From JAXDAY01 sp034679345 (GTDB lineage Bacteria > Eisenbacteria > RBG-16-71-46 > CAIMUX01 > VGJL01): a stretch of 9,527 nucleotides of DNA. Shown one piece after another: positions 6,440 through 9,527 of this stretch (position 1 is its first letter; the number at the start of each line of letters is the position of its first letter). Both the position numbers and the translations under genes were made by a program. The notes below the pieces were generated by a model. The model had not been told where the DNA came from. It did not search any database and was given only the letters and a program-made list of their open reading frames with translations. The stretch is from the NCBI GenBank assembly GCA_034679345.1, contig JAXDAY010000036.1, positions 1 through 9,527 on the forward strand. Direction: 5' to 3'.

Positions 6440-8231
6440 CTCAATCGCGCTTGCGCTTCTCCTGGCGGCTTTCGGTGCCGGTCTGGCGTGCGCCTACGAT
6501 CTGACTGGGGCGTCCCTGACCGAGGAGAACGACCGGGCGATCCTCGAGGTCACCGCAAGCGAACCTCCCCGCTACGAGGTGATCCGCTTGAGCGATCCGG
6601 ATCGAGTGGTGCTCGATCTCATGGACGCCCAGGAGGTGCTCGAGCCGGCGGTTCGTCGGTGCGAGGGCGCAGGGTGGTTGCTGGGAGTCCGGCATTCGCT
6701 ATGGCGCGATGATCCCAGCGGCCGTGTCGTTCGTTACGTCCTGGAGGCAGGCGGACCGGTCGTGCCGGTCGTCGAGGAGGATGGATGCCTCGTCCGGGTG
6801 ATCGTGCAGCGGTCGCCCGCAGGCGAGATCGAGCCTCTGCCGGTTCCCCCGGCGCCGGGACAAGAGGAGCTTCCAGCCCAGGCCGACGCGGTGGACGTCA
6901 ATCCGCCCGAGTCTGCAGCGCTCGAAGCGCCCATCGAGACGGCTCCCTCGCCACTCGAAGCGCCCATCGACACGGCCCCCTCGCTTGGCCACGTCGATCC
7001 GGGGCTTCCGATCGAGGCGCAGTTCACCGCGGATCCGGCCCCTTCGGGCGGGCGCGGCGCGCCGATGAATCTTGACGCCCAGGGAGCCGACATCCGCACC
7101 GTGCTGCGCTCGATCTCCGAGTTTGGGAAGGTGAACATCGTCCCCGATCGAACCATCGATGGGCCGATCAGCATCCACCTGGTCCAGGTCCCTTGGCGGG
7201 ACGCGCTCGACATCGTCTGCGCGGCAGCGGCGTTGACGGCGGTGGAGCACGACGACGTGATCCGCGTCGCCGAGCGCAGGACCTTTCTCGAAGAAGAGAT
7301 CGACGCGGAGTCCGCGGCACGCAAGAAGGAGGAGCTTCTCCCGCTCGAGACCGCGATTCTACCGGTGAAGTACGCCAATGCCGATGAGCTGAAGGAGTCG
7401 ATCTCCTTCGTGCTGAGCAAGCGCGGAAGCCTCGAGGTCGACGCGAGAACGAACTCGATTCTCATCACGGACATCGCCGATCGCATCGCCCAGATCGCGG
7501 CGATGGTCAACCGGCTCGATACGGAGACCATGCAGGTCGAGATTGTCGCCAAGCTCGTGGACGTGGACGTCACCGCGGCGCGGCTCATGGGAATCAGCTG
7601 GAATCTTCAAAACCTCCATTCGGATTCGGAACGACTCTCGGGGTCGATCGAGCACAGCTCGCCGATCGAAGGAGCGACGACGGAACTCAAGTTCGGCGTC
7701 ATCCGGCGCTGGGGGAACATCGATGGGGTCGTGCAGGCCCTTGAGCAAGAGAACAAGGCGAACATCATCTCGAATCCGAGCATCACGACGGTGAACAACC
7801 GCAAGGCCAGAATCCTGGTAGGCAAGCAGATCCCGCTGATCACCTTGGATCAGGCGGGGAACCCGATCACCGAACTGAAGAAGGTCGGGATCACGCTGGA
7901 AGTGACGCCGTACATCAACTCGGAGAACCGGGTGACGATGGACCTCCATCCCGAGGTGAGCGATCTCTCCTCCCAAGCCACAGTTCAGGGAGGAATCGTC
8001 TTTACCACGACCGAGGCGGACACACGGATCATGGTCGCCGACGGCGAGACGGCCGTGATCGGGGGCTTGATCAGCCAGAGCGAGCTTCGGTTCTCGCAAG
8101 GGATCCCGATCCTGAAGAGCATTCCCTGGTTGGGGCGGCTCTTCAGTTCGGATGAGCTGCGCAAGACCAACCGCGAGTTGTTGATCTTCGTGACGCCAAG
8201 GATCGTGCGCAACATGGCGAGCGCGGAATAG
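6411..8231 (+). CDS. pilQ: Type IV pilus secretin PilQ
   Basis: This 606-residue protein forms the outer-membrane channel through which the pilus passes. Visible regions are a signal peptide (about 1-28, hydrophobic core SIALALLLAAFGAGLA), one AMIN-type domain (about 29-135) for peptidoglycan or septal localisation, a Pro/Ala/Glu-rich linker (about 140-215) with an internal duplication, a secretin/TonB short N-terminal domain (about 218-292; MNLDAQGADIRTVLRSISEFG), a NolW-type N-domain (about 313-372; ILPVKYANADELKESISFVL, VDARTNSILITD) and the secretin beta-barrel domain (about 375-600). The last includes NPSITTVNNRKARILVGKQIP, KVGITLEVTPYI, DGETAVIGGLI and the end signature SIPWLGRLFSS...RELLIFVTPRIV. 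It has one AMIN domain and one N-domain, so it is compact for PilQ. ATG 6411 has a GAGGGAGGGG ribosome site just upstream and lies inside pilP. Confidence 0.97.
   Translation: MRVQTPAGASSIALALLLAAFGAGLACAYDLTGASLTEENDRAILEVTASEPPRYEVIRLSDPDRVVLDLMDAQEVLEPAVRRCEGAGWLLGVRHSLWRDDPSGRVVRYVLEAGGPVVPVVEEDGCLVRVIVQRSPAGEIEPLPVPPAPGQEELPAQADAVDVNPPESAALEAPIETAPSPLEAPIDTAPSLGHVDPGLPIEAQFTADPAPSGGRGAPMNLDAQGADIRTVLRSISEFGKVNIVPDRTIDGPISIHLVQVPWRDALDIVCAAAALTAVEHDDVIRVAERRTFLEEEIDAESAARKKEELLPLETAILPVKYANADELKESISFVLSKRGSLEVDARTNSILITDIADRIAQIAAMVNRLDTETMQVEIVAKLVDVDVTAARLMGISWNLQNLHSDSERLSGSIEHSSPIEGATTELKFGVIRRWGNIDGVVQALEQENKANIISNPSITTVNNRKARILVGKQIPLITLDQAGNPITELKKVGITLEVTPYINSENRVTMDLHPEVSDLSSQATVQGGIVFTTTEADTRIMVADGETAVIGGLISQSELRFSQGIPILKSIPWLGRLFSSDELRKTNRELLIFVTPRIVRNMASAE
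6921..6983 (+). repeat. Tandem duplication in the PilQ linker
   Basis: Two nearly identical 30-nt copies (6921-6950 and 6954-6983), separated by one codon, encode LEAPIETAPS and LEAPIDTAPS at residues 171-180 and 182-191. Few base differences separate the copies, which suggests a recent duplication in the unstructured linker between the AMIN and N-domains. Confidence 0.9.
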
Positions 8232-8268
8232 GCTCGAGCCGCCGAGCTCGATTCAAGACCTGCGACGG

Positions 8269-8299
8269 CCGGCGCCCCCTCGGTAGGGGCGCCGGTTTT
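8269..8299 (+). terminator. Intrinsic terminator after pilQ
   Basis: A perfect 10-bp stem pairs CCGGCGCCCC (8269-8278) with GGGGCGCCGG (8286-8295). It has a 7-base loop and is followed immediately by TTTT (8296-8299). It lies 37 nt after the pilQ stop and is the only strong stem with a T-run in the window. This makes pilQ the last gene of the transcription unit and separates it from the downstream secreted-protein gene. Confidence 0.9.
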
Positions 8300-8326
8300 G
8301 CCTTGCCCCCACCGAGAATGTATCTC

Positions 8327-8355
8327 TTGCCGTAACATATTCGTTCGATTAGTAT
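8327..8355 (+). promoter_or_regulatory. Candidate sigma70-type promoter for the cysteine-repeat protein gene
   Basis: TTGCCG (8327-8332) and TAGTAT (8350-8355) are separated by exactly 17 nt, and each matches its consensus hexamer at four of six positions. They sit in a rare A/T-rich patch (about 8318-8358) of an otherwise very GC-rich window, just after the terminator. Transcription would begin near 8362. No operator is recognisable. Confidence 0.55.
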
Positions 8356-8524
8356 TACAGGCGGCCTACGGTACGCGTGGTGGCGTTGGCGCGCACTCGA
8401 GGCCCGGCCGCGGCATCGCCTACAAGGGCGCCGCGCGCACGTAAATCGTCGGGGAGGGTCCAAAGAAGGCGGGACGGCCCGATCGGGCGGCCGAGAAGAG
8501 CGCGATTCAGGAGGGGATTCGAAA
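8356..8524 (+). other. Untranslated leader of about 160 nt with possible hairpin
   Basis: This stretch between the candidate promoter and the next start has no credible ORF. It can form a stem at 8409-8435: CGCGGC, a three-base bulge ATC (8415-8417), GCC, loop TACAAG, then GGC and GCCGCG. A 12-nt perfect palindrome, GCCCGATCGGGC, lies at 8477-8488. AGGAGGGG at 8509-8516 is the ribosome site for the ATG at 8525. I do not recognise a known riboswitch; in particular the conserved cyclic-di-GMP aptamer sequences are not seen. Confidence 0.5.
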
Positions 8525-9527
8525 ATGAGGAGACATCTGCTGCTGCTGGTCGCCGTGGCCTGCATCTGTGGTCCGGCCATGGCGGCGCGCAACGAGAATG
8601 GTGCCATGGTTGTGCATACCAACGACAGTGTGGTGTACACGACCTCAGCCAACTACTGCGCTTCCACTCTGCCCACGGTCTGCGAGGAGCTCAACACCTC
8701 GACGAACAAGCCGGTGGAGGAAGCAGAGGCGGTCATCTGGTTCGTCGCCGCCTTCTGGCCCGAGGCGGACCCGGGTGTCACGACGCTCCAGTTTGGTATC
8801 GAGCATAACTTGCCCAGCGCTGACTACTTCTCCGACTACAGCGCCTGCGGACCCCAACCGCTCGAGCTTCCGGACGGGGGGTGGCCGTTCTCGGGCGGGA
8901 ATCCCGAGTTGCCGGGCCAGAGCGGAAACCTGGTCGCATACGGCGAGGCCGTCTACCAGCATGTGTTTCCGTTTTACTGGTTCGCGGCGATCGGCAGCCT
9001 GGCCGACACCTACGTCGGCTCCCGCACCTACCCGGCGACGAACGAGGCGAAATTCGTCGACGACGGCAACCCGCCGATCGAGGATTTGTGCTTCAACTTT
9101 GGGCGGGTCGAGTGGGGCGCGGCCGGCTACAACCAGTGCCCGCAGCCTCCGATCGCCGACGGGGCTTGCTGCTTCCCCGACGGGCACTGCGAGGTCCTGG
9201 AGAGTGGCGACTGCGCGAATGCGGGGGGTGTCTACCAGGGCGACGACACGCTCTGCGATCCGAATCCGTGTCCGCAGCCGCAGGTGGCCTGCTGCTTCGC
9301 CGACGGCGCCTGCACGTTCGTGACGGCCGAGCAGTGCGCGCAGGCCGGCGGTACGCCGCAGGGCTACCCGAGCGACTGCGATCCGAATCCGTGTCCGCAA
9401 CCGTTGGGCGCCTGCTGTCAGCCGGACGGCACTTGCTCGATGACCCTCCAGGTCGACTGCACCGGGTCGTGGCTCGGCTACGGAAGCGACTGCGATCCGA
9501 ACCCCTGCGAGCAGCCTCTCGGCGCCT
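8525..9527 (+). CDS. Secreted protein with tandem six-cysteine repeats (3' end cut by window)
   Basis: No stop occurs before the window end, so this is an N-terminal fragment of at least 334 residues. ATG 8525 has AGGAGGGG 8 nt upstream. Residues 1-20 form a signal peptide (MRRHLLLLVAVACICGPAMA, with an AMA cleavage site before Ala21). Residues 21-210 make an uncharacterised globular domain rich in Trp, Tyr and Phe, starting GAMVVHTNDSVVYTTSANYC and with cysteines at 45, 53, 108, 189 and 205. From residue 214 come three tandem repeats with the cysteine pattern CC-x5-C-x7-C-x10/13-C-x4-C, each closing in C-DPNPC-QP; a fourth copy begins at the edge. The six cysteines per unit suggest disulfide-bonded extracellular modules. 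The gene has its own candidate promoter and is separated from pilQ by a terminator. I do not know the function; a cell-surface or extracellular adhesion-type role is speculation. Confidence 0.85.
   Translation, partial: MRRHLLLLVAVACICGPAMAARNENGAMVVHTNDSVVYTTSANYCASTLPTVCEELNTSTNKPVEEAEAVIWFVAAFWPEADPGVTTLQFGIEHNLPSADYFSDYSACGPQPLELPDGGWPFSGGNPELPGQSGNLVAYGEAVYQHVFPFYWFAAIGSLADTYVGSRTYPATNEAKFVDDGNPPIEDLCFNFGRVEWGAAGYNQCPQPPIADGACCFPDGHCEVLESGDCANAGGVYQGDDTLCDPNPCPQPQVACCFADGACTFVTAEQCAQAGGTPQGYPSDCDPNPCPQPLGACCQPDGTCSMTLQVDCTGSWLGYGSDCDPNPCEQPLGA
9164..9527 (+). repeat. Tandem repeats encoding six-cysteine modules
   Basis: Unit 1 is 9164-9286 (41 codons), unit 2 is 9287-9409 (41 codons) and unit 3 is 9410-9523 (38 codons); a fourth unit starts at 9524 and is cut. 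A 23-nt identical block occurs at 9254-9276 and 9377-9399, exactly 123 nt apart, encoding CDPNPCP. A 17-nt block at 9371-9387 recurs at 9485-9501, 114 nt apart. Between these blocks the units have diverged except for Cys, Gly and Asp positions. Confidence 0.92.

Noticed and set aside
8362..8524. Cyclic-di-GMP riboswitch, often near pilus genes
   Set aside because: The conserved aptamer blocks are not present; only generic GC-rich stems are seen.
8377..8808. Open frame in the leader and start of the repeat-protein gene
   Set aside because: It is out of frame with the signal-peptide-bearing gene at 8525, and its translation is Arg-rich with no motif.
8645..9400. Minus-strand open frame opposite the cysteine-repeat gene
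   Set aside because: It is a shadow of the repeat gene; the apparent repeats in it only reflect the sense-strand repeats.
9164..9527. CRISPR-like array suggested by regularly spaced identical blocks
   Set aside because: Spacing is an exact multiple of three and the intervening sequence is coding with conserved cysteines; these are protein repeats, not repeat-spacer units.

Overview
The window is one dense, GC-rich stretch of bacterial chromosome, about two-thirds G+C by eye, with every gene on the + strand. Its core is a type IV pilus (T4P) assembly locus: a prepilin peptidase gene (pilD) followed by pilM, pilN, pilO, pilP and pilQ. Together these encode the inner-membrane alignment complex and the outer-membrane secretin of a diderm cell. 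Directly upstream, and overlapping one another, are an ABC-2-type exporter ATPase, its permease and a TPR-like protein. This order (ABC genes, then pilD, then pilMNOPQ) resembles the Myxococcus xanthus pilGHI-pilD-pilMNOPQ order as I recall it. The exporter is therefore more likely a pilus-associated transporter than an unrelated efflux pump.

Layout: 1-218 is a non-coding, very GC-rich lead-in with a G-rich tract. 219-2607 holds the ATPase, permease and TPR genes, joined by 4-nt and 1-nt overlaps. 2617-3426 is pilD. 3427-3521 is a 95-nt spacer with an inverted repeat. 3522-8231 is pilMNOPQ with overlaps of 4, 8 and 29 nt and one 29-nt gap before pilO. 8269-8299 is a strong intrinsic terminator closing the unit. 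A plausible sigma70-type promoter (8327-8355) and a leader of about 160 nt follow. The last gene starts at 8525 and is cut by the window end. It encodes a secreted protein with an uncharacterised N-terminal domain and at least three tandem six-cysteine repeats of 38-41 residues.

How the genes fit together: PilD cleaves and methylates prepilins. PilM (cytoplasmic, actin-like) docks on the PilN N-terminus, PilN and PilO pair through the periplasm, PilP links them to the secretin, and PilQ forms the outer-membrane channel. The motor genes (pilB, pilT, pilC) and pilins are not in this window. Gene order and the six-Cys repeat protein suggest a diderm outside the best-studied phyla (Candidatus Eisenbacteria or a relative) or a myxobacterium-like lineage. 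This placement is an impression from protein style, not a demonstrated assignment. The most novel item is the cysteine-repeat protein at the right edge; the rest is a recognisable T4P locus with some unusual details.
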